A stretch of DNA of 64,000 nt from Fragilaria crotonensis (GCA_022925895.1 JAKSYS010000060.1:62001-126000), one strand, 5' to 3'; counted from the stretch's first letter, positions 45,116 to 55,307 are shown. The notes: a model not told the origin generated them from the sequence alone. Made by a program: numbers and translations.

Positions 45116-46309
45116 TCAACCGGGGGTGAGGCGGAAGGAGCCGCCCTGCAACATGGCGGCGGAAAGGCCGGTCATGACCGGTTGCGCCTGAACGTGGAGA
45201 TATCTGTACATTTCGTCGGAACGCCAGCGGCCAACCATGCGGATGCGGTCGCTGTCCACGCCGGCGCACAACAACGCCATCGCACCGCCGGCGCGAGTCG
45301 AACGCACCGAGACATCGGCAGGGGTGTAGGCGGGATCGGGATGCAGGTGGAGGACCGAACGAATACGTGAGGTGATGTCGGAGGGCGAAATGTACTGAAA
45401 GGAGGCCTGAGGGGAAGACTTGACCGCATTGAGTGGAGTGTCGGTGGTGGCGCCTTGCGCACGCAAGGCAAGGATGCGGGCTGCAAGGGCCGTTACGGGG
45501 CATAAAGATGGGTGCCCCGACCGCCCGTGACCGATGCGTTCATTTCGGACGCCGTTCTTCTGTTGCGTGAAGGTGAGAGTCGCGAACGTAGCGGCGCGCA
45601 GGTCAGCAGCCGGACATGCAAGGTGGTCAAGGGCTCGCGAGCCAATCCACAACTGGACGTCGCCCATACGGAAGAGATGGGTGCTCGAAGGCGGGCCTAA
45701 GTATTCGCCGGGACGTAAAAGAAAGTAGAAACCAACGATGAGGCAGTGGGCTGTCGCAAGGGCGATGGGGGTGGCTTCGCCTTGGGCCAATGCCCAGACG
45801 TGGGCTACCACTCCAAGCGGGAGAGGCTTTACACGCGATGGAGGAGCGTCGGCGCGTTGCCATGCTTGCAAGAGGGAGGTGAGCCGGAAGTCGACCGTAC
45901 CGTGAGCGGTTAGACGAGGGTCCGGGGCCCCCAGCCGGGCGTGCGCCTGGCCCACCGCTCGTAGGGCATCCTCCACCGTGCGAGCTCGGACGGGCCGACG
46001 TCCGGGCGCAATGGTTCCGGTGCGATAGCGGTGGGCGAAGAGTTGCAGAAGAGGGACGGAGTCTGCATTGGTAGTGCGGAGGGGATCGACGCCCAAGCTG
46101 GCACAGAAGGTCGACCAGAGCTGCCACGCGGTGGCAGCAGAGGCGTGTCGTTGACGAGAGACTCGAGTGGCACACGTTTGTTGGATAGCGCTCCAATCAA
46201 GGTAGCATTGGTGGCGGGTGCCAGGGTCAGCATCCGCCAAGAGGTCGTCTGTGGGTACAGTGTGTCGAATTGGGTGAGTAAAGCGGAATCGGACAGGTCC
46301 CAACGTCGG
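45116..46309 (-). CDS. DIRS tyrosine recombinase (no usable ATG)
   Basis: Integrates the element by tyrosine recombination. The N-terminal core-binding part includes ASAATAWQLWSTFCASLGVDP. The catalytic part has LLRPGEYLGPP (first Arg), RSTRAGGAMALLCAGVD (second Arg, with Arg where many families have His), VGRWRSD and the nucleophile region MYRYLHVQAQ. The frame opens after a TAG near 46310; the first Met is only about 215 codons in (FRMGDVQLW), beyond the N-terminal domain. Since the frame overlaps pol by 400 nt in a different phase, a -1 ribosomal frameshift between about 46309 and 46200, or non-ATG initiation, is needed for full-length product. Stop at 45116. Confidence 0.9.
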   Translation of the reverse strand, partial: PTLGPVRFRFTHPIRHTVPTDDLLADADPGTRHQCYLDWSAIQQTCATRVSRQRHASAATAWQLWSTFCASLGVDPLRTTNADSVPLLQLFAHRYRTGTIAPGRRPVRARTVEDALRAVGQAHARLGAPDPRLTAHGTVDFRLTSLLQAWQRADAPPSRVKPLPLGVVAHVWALAQGEATPIALATAHCLIVGFYFLLRPGEYLGPPSSTHLFRMGDVQLWIGSRALDHLACPAADLRAATFATLTFTQQKNGVRNERIGHGRSGHPSLCPVTALAARILALRAQGATTDTPLNAVKSSPQASFQYISPSDITSRIRSVLHLHPDPAYTPADVSVRSTRAGGAMALLCAGVDSDRIRMVGRWRSDEMYRYLHVQAQPVMTGLSAAMLQGGSFRLTPG

Positions 46310-48321
46310 CTAGCATCGTCTGCCATGGCGTTCACGGGACCCGGGATATAGTTGTGCCGCGCGACATAACGGTGTGCGCGCTGGTGCAGTGCATTGAAAC
46401 GGAGGAGGTGCGAACGTGCGGCGACAGAGGTGGCGGACCCTGTTGTGGACCAAGCAACTGCTGCGCGATTGTCACTTGCAATCCACATAGTGCGTTCCCG
46501 CACGTCCCGAGTCGCAGCGAGGATGTCTTTATGTGCAATGATAGCTGCGAGCTCCAGGTCTGAGATGGATATGGACCCCCGTGGTTGCTGGGCGGTAACC
46601 AAGGCATTGCCAATGTGTGGCGGAAAACGCTGTCGCCAAACAACAGGAGGCGCGGTGGGGTCAAGCATGTCAAACCAAACGCCGCCCATCCCTGCTTGAC
46701 AGGCATCGCATGCACCAACGTCTGAAGGCGAGGTCGGGACGAGTTCGTGAAGACGCGTGGGTCGGTCGTGCACCGAGGCCACGAGCGCGAGAAAATCGCG
46801 CGCCAGGTCATGGATGCGCTGGGTGATGCGTACTCGGTGTCGATCCGTGTGCGCGAGTGCTTCCTGAAGCACCGAAAACAGACCCCTGGTCCCGGGAAGC
46901 GCTGGGGACATGGACCGAAGCTCCCCCAAAACTTGGTGCCATTTGTGTACCGAGAGACGCTTGGCTGGTGGAAGTAGCCACGCGAGTACTTCCCGAATTC
47001 GTACCAACCTGTGTGCAGGGAGATGTAGGGTTAGGGCTGCGGAGTCGATATCCCACCCAAGGATGCGCTTGTAGGTGGCCCAGCACGCATCCCCCTTTAG
47101 CATCTTCTTGGTGGAAGCCGGTTCCTTGCGATAAACTGGATCCGCAGAGGTGAGAGGTCGCAGGACTTCGTCGATTGCTGACAAAGTGGCGCGCATCACC
47201 TTTTGTTGCTGTCGGTGCGTCTGCGCCATAAGAAGAAAATCGTCGACGTAAACGTCGACTTGTGCCACTGGTCGTCGCCCTCTGCCGCTGATTGTAGGCG
47301 GCATGGCGACCACGCTGCTGCTCTCCCGTGATATGCCGGCGTCGTCTGGAGGTGTAGCTGCGACTGCCTCCAGGCGGTGGGCCTCGTTGAGACGCGACTC
47401 GTTGCGCGTGGACAACATCACGTTGGCACGATCGCAAGCAGTTTCAGTGAGCACCGTGAAATACGGTGGCGATTCCACCCAGCCCATGGGCAGTGCAAGG
47501 GGAAACGCTATCAACGGTTTGCACCCTGGAGAAGTAGGTAGTATTACGCCTAATTTGGGAACATCCGCTATCTGAACCCATACTCGGTAAAAACCATCGG
47601 CCACATCTATCTTTGCCATGTAGACAGGGCCATACCTCGGATCCGCATGCACGAGTGTTGTAAGAACTCGTTGCAGTGCCTTGCCAAACTGCATGGCTTC
47701 GCGAGGTGCCCATTGAACCGTTTCGCTGTTTACACCTGAGAAAGTGTAGTCCACGATTAATCGTGGGCGTCGATCGCGTTGGGGGACGACACCCAAGGGC
47801 GAGACTCGCAAGCGCTGGAGGTCCGCCACTGCTTCGTACGGAAGAACCACCCAATAGCCTTGCTGACAAAACTCTAGCATTTCCTCAGCCACAAACTTGC
47901 GCTCGCTCTGCGATGATTTGTGAGGCCCTCGCTGTACAGCGGCGAGGCAACCCTTCCTGCTCCATGGTGCGGTTGACGTAGGTACACTCGCCCCGCGCCG
48001 CCCTAAGTGCTGCAACAGTCGTGCGGCCTTGTGTGGCAGCGCAACGACGTCGGCGGCGATGTTTGAACATCCCCGGACTTCCGTTATCGTTCGATGCCAC
48101 CCGTTTGTCCGAAGCCGCTCCGCATAGTGCTCCGCTAACTTACCGAGTGATTGCTCTGCCTCCGATGCTATTTCTGCAGCCTTCCGCTTGTTCGTCGTCC
48201 TTGTTTGTGTCCTCCGTGACGCTTCCTCCGCCGGCCGTGCTGCCCAGGGGGGGGCTTCGAGTAGCCAGGCTGCCTCGGGCTGTGTCTCGGCGACACGACC
48301 TGAGTCAACCTGGCCACCCCG
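45910..48321 (-). CDS. DIRS pol: reverse transcriptase and RNase H, in frame with gag
   Basis: The 804-codon frame is continuous with gag and separated only by the UGA at 48322-48324. The N-terminal 100 codons (QTRTTNKRKAAEIASEAEQ) contain no ATG. Reverse transcriptase marks are LIVDYTFSGVN, YMAKIDVADGFYRVWVQ, LPMGWVESPPYF and the catalytic VDVYVDDFLL. RNase H follows with GACDACQAGMGGVW (Asp), SISDLELAAIIAH (Glu) and WIASDNRAAVAW (Asp). The end overlaps the recombinase by 400 nt. The product copies element RNA to DNA in cytoplasmic particles or the nucleus. It is intact. Confidence 0.92.
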   Translation of the reverse strand, partial: RGGQVDSGRVAETQPEAAWLLEAPPWAARPAEEASRRTQTRTTNKRKAAEIASEAEQSLGKLAEHYAERLRTNGWHRTITEVRGCSNIAADVVALPHKAARLLQHLGRRGASVPTSTAPWSRKGCLAAVQRGPHKSSQSERKFVAEEMLEFCQQGYWVVLPYEAVADLQRLRVSPLGVVPQRDRRPRLIVDYTFSGVNSETVQWAPREAMQFGKALQRVLTTLVHADPRYGPVYMAKIDVADGFYRVWVQIADVPKLGVILPTSPGCKPLIAFPLALPMGWVESPPYFTVLTETACDRANVMLSTRNESRLNEAHRLEAVAATPPDDAGISRESSSVVAMPPTISGRGRRPVAQVDVYVDDFLLMAQTHRQQQKVMRATLSAIDEVLRPLTSADPVYRKEPASTKKMLKGDACWATYKRILGWDIDSAALTLHLPAHRLVRIREVLAWLLPPAKRLSVHKWHQVLGELRSMSPALPGTRGLFSVLQEALAHTDRHRVRITQRIHDLARDFLALVASVHDRPTRLHELVPTSPSDVGACDACQAGMGGVWFDMLDPTAPPVVWRQRFPPHIGNALVTAQQPRGSISISDLELAAIIAHKDILAATRDVRERTMWIASDNRAAVAWSTTGSATSVAARSHLLRFNALHQRAHRYVARHNYIPGPVNAMADDASRRWDLSDSALLTQFDTLYPQTTSWRMLTLAPATNATLIGALSNKRVPLESLVNDTPLLPPRGSSGRPSVPAWASIPSALPMQTPSLFCNSSPTAIAPEPLRPDVGPSELARWRMPYERWARRTPGWGPRTLV

Positions 48322-48327
48322 TCAAGC
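48316..48327 (-). promoter_or_regulatory. Candidate stop-codon readthrough site, UGA-CGG, between gag and pol
   Basis: On the minus strand the context is GCT TGA CGG GGT. UGA followed by CGG is one of the two classic leaky contexts described in plant RNA viruses, usually helped by a downstream RNA structure; the next bases are GC-rich. gag and pol are in the same phase (48322 and 45910 differ by 2412, 804 codons), which is the arrangement needed for readthrough. Confidence 0.65.
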
Positions 48328-50520
48328 GTGCGTCCCCGTGGCATTGGGCGCTGCGAGGTGTTCGCGCACGAAGGTGAGAAGCCGCGTACGTTCTCCCGGA
48401 GTGGCAAATGGTTGATGGGTGGCGCGCCGGCCGCAATTGGGGAAACAACCACCTTTTGTCCACCATGCCACACAAAACTCGTGTCCGGAATCATTGGTGG
48501 GAGGACGGTGCTCGCGAAGTATGGTGCGTGTCCCCCCAGCGCGTAAGGTGATGGCGGTAAAGTCGTTATCCGATATTGGGTTTGAGACGCGGGCCACGGC
48601 GGTGCGTGCGGTATCCCCGCTCAGAGACGACACACCGGTGCGATTGGATTGACCGCCGACCGTAGCGCCACTGGGCGAAGCACCGCTACCCATGCTGCTG
48701 GCCTGACCTGTCGTCATTGCAGCAGTTGGGCCTGACTGTGGAGCCGATTCCAGGTACTCGACTGGAAGATCCATCCAGTTTGTCGACTGGTGAAAGGTGC
48801 CTCGGCGCAACTCCTGTAGCATGGGGGCGAAGTTAGGGACTTCCACTCCGATCACGCTATCCACTACGTTTGTGGATATTTGTTGTAGGTACTCGTGCGC
48901 ATTAACCTGCACAGCGCGTACAATACGTGCGTGGTACGTGCGTGTTATGTTTTGGACTTGTGCCAATTCGCGATATCGGTCTGTGACGAATGGGGCGATG
49001 TTCTGCAGTCCGACGGCTGTGCTCCATAGTGCTTCCACGTATGGGTGTGTGGGCCCGACGCCTTGAAACAGGCACTGACACAAGACCGCATACCGGAAGA
49101 GTGTGACACATACCTCCGTGATGTCTTGGGGGAACTTGATCTTCTCACCTTCCCGTATCGTTCGGATGTCGGCGAGGCTTGCGTTCTGTTCTCCCTGGAC
49201 CAACTGGTTTGCCACAGCTGATGAATTAGTCACTTGGAGGTGATGAGCCTTACCGGCATACGCCACCAAAAAGGGCTGACAACCCGTGGAGAGGTCATCT
49301 GCACTGTGTCCAGGGAACTGGAATCCGACAATCATCTGCTTCAGGGCGGTCGTTACCACTGGCACATACAGCTCAGTTGACAACCCTCGCGCCATGCAGA
49401 CTTTTTGCATTTCTTGCGTGAGCAGTGTATGCTGCTCACTCTTGTGACAGTTTGAGAGACGTTGCCAGATGGGCGCAACGTCGTCGGGGCTGGCCACATT
49501 ACAGAAGCGAAGGAGGACCCGGTGCGTCTCCTTATAAGCGTCAACTATGGACTTCGTCTCTCGTGCTGGACGTCCTCGATCCTGCTGGTCGTCGCCACCC
49601 TCGCGCTGTTGTGTGAGGGCGCGCAACGCTCCGATCAACGTGGCCGTGGTTCCTGTGTTGCCCACACCTTCCGTCGCAGTCAGGGCCGGCAAGTCTGTTT
49701 GTACTTTCTGCGTGACGTACTGGTACACTTCCGGCGGCATGTGAAGTGGAACAAGTGGATGGTGCACACTCGGAAGTGCATTTTGTGCTCCTCCACCCCC
49801 CCGTGCTGTACACGCGGCTCGGAGCCACACTACGACGTCGTTGCAGCTCTCGATAGCGTCGTCCGCTCTTATGGCACCCACAATTTCTTGATAGGCTTGC
49901 TTTGCCGTGATCCTGCGACGATGTACAATCAAGGCAGCATATCGGCCCGGAAGCAACTGTGTGTTCCGGGGGCGAACTACTTCAGTTTCCGGGTCCAATT
50001 CAGTAAACGGTCCTAGTGGGGTTCGAGGATCCACCCAGGCCGGCAGCAAGGCTTCCATAGCGGCCACTGTGGGCACTCGAACTGGCGTATTTACCAGATG
50101 AAACATCGATGCCGGGGTTTCAACTGCCGGGTACTGATGGGGCAAGATGTCTCCCAACAGGCCCAATACCTTATCGTGGAAACCAGTTGGCTCATCGCCT
50201 GGCATGTCCATGAAGCGGAGTAGCCGATGCACAATGGATACCTCCGGAAGACCGTCTAGTCCGTTGATCATGCACAGGAATGCCATGGGCTGTCGGTCAC
50301 TCATGGCTACAGTCTGGTCGCGTAGCTGGATTGGTACGGGGATGACTCCTTCCCCTGCGAAACGATATCCCGCGAGGTATCCTGCGGTGCGATCCGGCGC
50401 CGGATTGTTCGCTGCGTCCGCGTACAGTTCGCGGTACGTGCGGGGCGCCTCCCGTATCGCTCCCGCGGGTGGAGGCGGTGCCGGCACCGCGACAGCTGCG
50501 GGTTGAATAGGATGGGCCAT
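48322..50520 (-). CDS. DIRS gag-like protein with CCCH-type zinc knuckle
   Basis: A 732-residue ORF starting at ATG 50520, 44 bases after the 5' repeat B. The N-terminus is Pro/Ala rich (MAHPIQPAAVAVPAPPPPAG). Near the C-terminus lies HEFCVAWWTKGGCFPNCGRRATH, whose spaced Cys, Cys, Cys and His fit the zinc finger found in other DIRS gag proteins. The rest is largely helical with no enzymatic motif. It should form the nucleoprotein particle. It ends in UGA directly before the same-phase pol frame. Confidence 0.85.
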   Translation of the reverse strand: MAHPIQPAAVAVPAPPPPAGAIREAPRTYRELYADAANNPAPDRTAGYLAGYRFAGEGVIPVPIQLRDQTVAMSDRQPMAFLCMINGLDGLPEVSIVHRLLRFMDMPGDEPTGFHDKVLGLLGDILPHQYPAVETPASMFHLVNTPVRVPTVAAMEALLPAWVDPRTPLGPFTELDPETEVVRPRNTQLLPGRYAALIVHRRRITAKQAYQEIVGAIRADDAIESCNDVVVWLRAACTARGGGGAQNALPSVHHPLVPLHMPPEVYQYVTQKVQTDLPALTATEGVGNTGTTATLIGALRALTQQREGGDDQQDRGRPARETKSIVDAYKETHRVLLRFCNVASPDDVAPIWQRLSNCHKSEQHTLLTQEMQKVCMARGLSTELYVPVVTTALKQMIVGFQFPGHSADDLSTGCQPFLVAYAGKAHHLQVTNSSAVANQLVQGEQNASLADIRTIREGEKIKFPQDITEVCVTLFRYAVLCQCLFQGVGPTHPYVEALWSTAVGLQNIAPFVTDRYRELAQVQNITRTYHARIVRAVQVNAHEYLQQISTNVVDSVIGVEVPNFAPMLQELRRGTFHQSTNWMDLPVEYLESAPQSGPTAAMTTGQASSMGSGASPSGATVGGQSNRTGVSSLSGDTARTAVARVSNPISDNDFTAITLRAGGTRTILREHRPPTNDSGHEFCVAWWTKGGCFPNCGRRATHQPFATPGERTRLLTFVREHLAAPNATGTHA

Positions 50521-50564
50521 TGCTTAATACTGGGAGTGTTAAGTGGAGTGCACGTCCTTAACCT

Positions 50565-50869
50565 TTTAAAACTAAGCGAGCTATCGATAGCTCCACCGCA
50601 CTACTCGTGGCAACCTTGGACCAGGTTCCGCGAGTCTCGTGTGGCGTTCCTTGCTGCTGCGCCGACGTTCGACGCCGAGATTCAGCAACAATGAGAACGA
50701 TGCTTGCTAGCTCCTGTTCAATTACCTAGTAGTATTCTGGGTACTCGGTCCCTCGTAGTACGTCCACTCTAGTATTGCATTCTAGTCACGAATGCGCCGA
50801 AGAATCCAACAACGTAGGATTCGTGACGTATGTGCTGCAGACCTTCCGTTTTTTCACTGCCGCTGACGG
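50565..50869 (-). repeat. Split direct repeat B, 5' terminal copy
   Basis: Same 305 bases as 44559-44863. It lies 44 bases upstream of the gag ATG and must carry the element's promoter and 5' leader. Confidence 0.95.
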
Positions 50870-53800
50870 TCGGAAAGCAGAGATGTACGTCTTGCCTCTT
50901 GCCACAGCCTACAAGGACAGTATGCATATGATACTTGTACCTGGTACAATACCAGGCACCATGACTGGAATGTCATATGTCATAAGTCATAAGTCATAAC
51001 GCTATGTAAGGGCACCCTAGGCAGTACGCATGATTCTCCCTTGTACTGGTATTGTGCCGGTCTCTATTATCTATGCATACCCACATAATGATACATACAA
51101 GGGGAAATAACAGTATCGCGTATTTTTCAGTCATTTTTCATAATAGTATTATGACCCCCTCTATCTACAACTCTACTCTTTACTATATCACAAATTTTTG
51201 TTTGACTCTATTACAATATCACACATACATTTGTGCCATTATTATTAAATCACGTTGTGAACATCATGTCAACAAAACAATAATCCGAACGAAGGCTATT
51301 GGGGAGTCGAGTGAACGTTACAGTAAAGACTGTACATACTAACACGCAACATTCGCCCCCCTTAAACCTAGCTGCGTCCTGCAAATCTTTCAATTCAGGA
51401 ACAAACCACCAGTGAGCCTTGTCACGAAAGTGAAAGTCCGATTCAAAGATTTGCACAATTGGTTAAACTGTTCTACAAGTCATGTCATGAACACCCATTG
51501 ACAAATTGACGTAGCAAAAACCATGCTGTCGTTGCTTCTGCTTTGGGGAAACCATCCTCAATAATGTTGTGGGAAACGGTGCAACAGCATGGGCTGTGCT
51601 GGATCGCGGGCTGCAATCACTGGCCTCATTGTTGACGCTGGGGGTACAAGCGCACTTGTATCCCACTGATCATGCACGTCGAAATAACGTGGATCGTGAG
51701 CTATTTGAATCAATGCATATAGCGTACTAGTAGTAGCTAGCTACTATCTACAGGCACCTTGTGCACTCCTCGGAACATTGTGCGCATTTGTTCCTGACAA
51801 CAATGCTTCAAGGAATTCATGCTAACAATACAATACCTGCTCCAAACTTTCCTAATCATGCATAGGCACCATCACTTTCTTAAAGGTTGTCTTGTCAAAA
51901 GTCATCATTAGTTCAACAGAAGGTAGTATCTCATCAATTTCAAGGATAGTTACTAAGGTTAAAGGAGCCTCTCATGTTTCTGATCAGAATGCGCAACCGT
52001 GAACATTGTGTCAAGATTTGCAAGGTGAAAAGACTGCATTCATGGAGTGAAGTAAAGATCTCCCCAAACTACCGGTAGTCATGACAATCTATAACATTAA
52101 CATAACAAACTGGGGAAGGACCCACAGGAAACCACAGGCCTTGAGCTCCAGCAAGTTCTGAGAATTTGAAGTAGCTTGTCACAAGCGCAAACTCCACCAC
52201 ACCAAATTGCAAGTGCAACCACCACCACTCCTGGCTGATGTATCATGACAGGCAGGTTGTGGCTGTTGCAGGTCGCTACTGGCTGGTGTCGGTTCGGCGG
52301 TTCCTTGTCACGAGCGCAAACTCCACCACCACACCAATTGCAAGTGCAACCACCACTCCTGGCTGATGTATGACAGGTAGTGGCTATAGCAGCATTGCAG
52401 CATTGCTACTGGCTGGTGTTGGTTCGGCGGTTCGTTAAAGATGATTGTCAGCTTGTCCTTGGCGACAACAGTGACACAATTACAACAGTGAACAACAACA
52501 ACACCGACGCGACAACAGTCAAGGAACAATGAGCAGCAGATACTATGAGCGGATCGATATTTTCAAACTAATATGTGGCAAGCGGGCCGGCATCAATTTT
52601 GGCAAACGTTCAAAGCAAGCAACACACATGTACATGCTGAGATTCAGTTTCGGATTCTGTTCCACCCCACTGAATTCAGTCTAAATACACTGAATTCAGT
52701 TTCCATTTCATAAATCCGATTTCTTTTGATCTCTTCATTTGCCTTGCTTATGCCTCAGTACACGTTTGAAGTCACATTCAAGTAGAATACAGGTTATCAA
52801 GATGCGCGTTTTTGGATCGGTAGTTGTTGAGATTTGAGATACGATCTTTTAAAGTTCCGCAAGTGAACGTGAATTTTCATCGTTAAAAAAAATATCATGC
52901 CGAAAAACAAACGGCTACACCATGGCGTCCGAGCGAAGATCTCGATCGTCAAGACGTTTCTCCACCCATGAGCGATGGATTGTCCGAAGTACCCAATGTA
53001 TCAATGATTGATGCATTGGGTGACCTTCATCTCATGAAGCACGATGAGAAAGGTGTCTGCAAATACGTGCAGGACTGTTTCACAACGCATCACAATGATT
53101 TTGATGACGGTCAAATCTACTCTTGCTGTGACCCAATTCTCAAGCTTCAACCAGGAAGGACCGCATGAATTCATGTCAAAAAGACCGTCACAAGACAATC
53201 TGGAAGGTGGGGATCATGTGGCTGTTGAGGCTGAAGAGCTTGAAAGCCGTAAAGTACTGCCTTTTCCAAAAACGAAATCTCAACATTTTGAGCACAACGT
53301 ATTGCTGCTGTTGACTACTATGAGACTGCTCCTGAAGCCTTACTGACCCCAAATGACAACATCACGAAGTGTCTTCAAATTCTTGGGGAAGCATACGCGT
53401 AGATGTGAGAAGAAAGTCAGGGTGAGCGAGGTGCAGCCCACTTTGGTAAGAACTGCGGGCTGAATGATCCGTGTCTGGTGCACTCTACCTTGCAAGACAT
53501 TGCTTTCTCACCAAATTTTGCAGACAACTAAACAAAAGCACTGCTGTAATTGTATTGCAGTTATAATTGAAATCTTTTGTATCATGCGAGGTGTTTCATT
53601 AATGTATTGGCACGCTTGTTGGTGATAACGGAAGGAGAGTTCCGAGGAGATTGTGTTGTGCAAGGACTTTCCTGACAACCATTCTGTTTCACTTCGATCC
53701 CCGTCGCCAAGTTGAAGACCTTTATAAGCTCAGAAACTCTTCAATCTCATCGGAAGATTTACATTGTGCAAAAGACTGGATGTTCATGTTGCTGCGTTAG

Positions 53801-54618
53801 GTTGTGATGGCGCTCGTGAACGTGAATGCAGGGCTTGTCGAGCATTTGTCTCAAGGCCTGGTGTCGCACTTAGACAATTTGAATTCAATTGCAAGCTTAA
53901 AGTATCAACAATCTGGAAATCAGTGTACATGAAAGCCAACACAGCAAGGTCAGCATGAGGTTTTGTTGGGGTAACGACACTAATTGTGGGGTGGAACGAC
54001 CCTCCCCATGCTGATACGTGGAGAGGACTCAACGTCGGATTTCATCTCCGATAGGCACGCACAACATCATTTGTCTACAAAAAAGATGCAAACCACTCCT
54101 GGAGTTGCACCATAGGTTGCTTTGTGTGCCCCATATGCATCGTATTCGCAATGCATCAGAAGTTAGAGGCTCGTGAGTGAGCAACGTAATTCAGTGAGAT
54201 TAAAATTTTCAATTTTTCTTCAACCTTTCAATTCCAATAACTTTTTTCCTGTTAGAGCCTTGACTTTTGTCCTTCTTTACAAAGTTGTAGTAGACGTAAT
54301 GATTGATTTAATTCTGCCTTTATGCGATCAGGAGAGCGGCAACAATTGAGATAGGGAAAGTAAACGAAGCACTGAATTCAGCGTTTAGGGTGAGATTTAA
54401 CCCGGTTTGAAAAAATTACATAGCCGATTTCCAGGATTCCTATTATGTCAAGATTACGAAATTAGAGTGTGTACGGAGTACGGACGGACGAGTCAAGACA
54501 AGCAAGTCTCGACTCTCGACGAACAAAAAAGTCAGAAGTATGTATGCATACAACGAGAAGCTCTCGATTCGTTGATCCGTCTTGCGCTACCATAGCATCT
54601 TTCGGAAGAGCACAACTC
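50870..54618. other. 3.7 kb without a supportable gene
   Basis: Apart from a tandem duplication at 52175-52433, only short frames occur. A pair near 52968-53346 (CKYVQDCFTTHH; EEGDHVAV-like acidic stretch) might be a decayed gene, but no family is recognised. A CTGAATTCAGT motif recurs at 52670-52700 and 54370. AT content is high at 51060-51330. Confidence 0.5.
52175..52433. repeat. Two-copy tandem repeat, 129/130 bp
   Basis: Copies begin CTTGTCACRAGCGCAAACTCC at 52175 and 52304 and end GGTTCGGCGGTTC. Internally they share AATTGCAAGTGCAACCACCA and CTGGCTGATGTAT, with small indels. No coding frame runs through it. Confidence 0.85.
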
Positions 54619-55260
54619 ATGGTTCTCTATCTCCTGTACATTAAGTCTGATCTCGAGGGAGTCAGGTACGTTTTCGTTGTAAGGAAGGTGGGCGTTAGTG
54701 TGTGTGTGTAGATTGGAGATGATAACTTCACAGAGATTTCTCATACTCAGCTGGTTCTGCACATCAGCTCGGTGTCGATTCGTCCCGATGCCAACATTTG
54801 CATCTCCGTCCGCAATCCCTTGTCTGATTATGAGGTTCGCGAGAAGGTAGCCTTCAACCTCCAAGAAACGGTAGAACAAGACGAAGGGTCCAGGGAACCA
54901 GATCATCATTTTGCGCTCTCATGGGAGGGCTCGAAGAAACGGTCGACGCTAATTGTGTTGGATGAAGCGGCGACAAAAACCGCGTTAAAGAAGAAGAAGT
55001 TTAAGGATCCTTTTTCTTATTTGTCCTACACATCGGACCACAACGGAGATTTCGCACCAGTCTTGGCCTTTGAATGTCGTGGACTGGAACCATATGCCTT
55101 TCACTGCTTAGGAGGTGATCAATTTTTCGTGGAGAGCGAAGGTGGAGTGAAATTTGAATCAGATGTGGACTTGAGTGATGGCGATTGGGCAGAGTACGAT
55201 GCAGAGAACGATGCTTCCGTATCGATCGATAAGTTCGAAACCAAGATTGAAGGTCTATGA
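54619..55260 (+). CDS. UPF0587 / CXXC zinc-binding protein (CZIB) family member lacking the CxxC motifs
   Basis: Small conserved eukaryotic protein of poorly known role. Exon 1 is 54619-54660 (MVLYLLYIKSDLEG), then a 51-nt intron (GTCAGG...TGTGTAG, phase 0), then exon 2 54712-55260; total 196 residues, near the family size. A canonical GTACGT donor five bases later gives the wrong phase. Family marks are the start (IKSDLEG, like LKANLEN in animals), VLAFECRGLEPYAF and DLSDGDWAEYDAENDASVSI. The two CxxC pairs that bind zinc in other members are absent: the regions read SVRNPLSDYEVREKV and TALKKKKFKDPFS. The gene ends 47 bp from the convergent helicase gene. Confidence 0.85.
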
Positions 55261-55307
55261 ACATAATTCTTCACCTAACCTGATGAAGACCATCTAATGC
55301 TCCTCAG

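Larger units (their letters stand above)
44352..50869 (-). mobile_element. DIRS-order retrotransposon, PAT-like split direct repeats, apparently complete
   Basis: Read on the minus strand: repeat B (50869-50565), gag, pol (reverse transcriptase and RNase H), tyrosine recombinase, repeat A (45055-44863), repeat B (44863-44559), 14-bp spacer, repeat A (44544-44352). The two A copies (193 bp) look identical and so do the two B copies (305 bp), so insertion is recent. A repeat order B...A-B-A is the split direct repeat layout of PAT-type DIRS elements. A tyrosine recombinase replaces the integrase of LTR elements, and no flanking target duplication is seen, as expected. All three ORFs are undamaged. 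Confidence 0.93.

Noticed and set aside
44196-45370. Plus-strand frames in and beside the DIRS terminal repeats
   Set aside because: They repeat because the repeats repeat, and are antisense to the recombinase end; no domain.
44352-50869. Interpretation as an LTR retrotransposon or LINE
   Set aside because: The repeats are split direct repeats rather than LTRs, and a tyrosine recombinase is present in place of an integrase or endonuclease.
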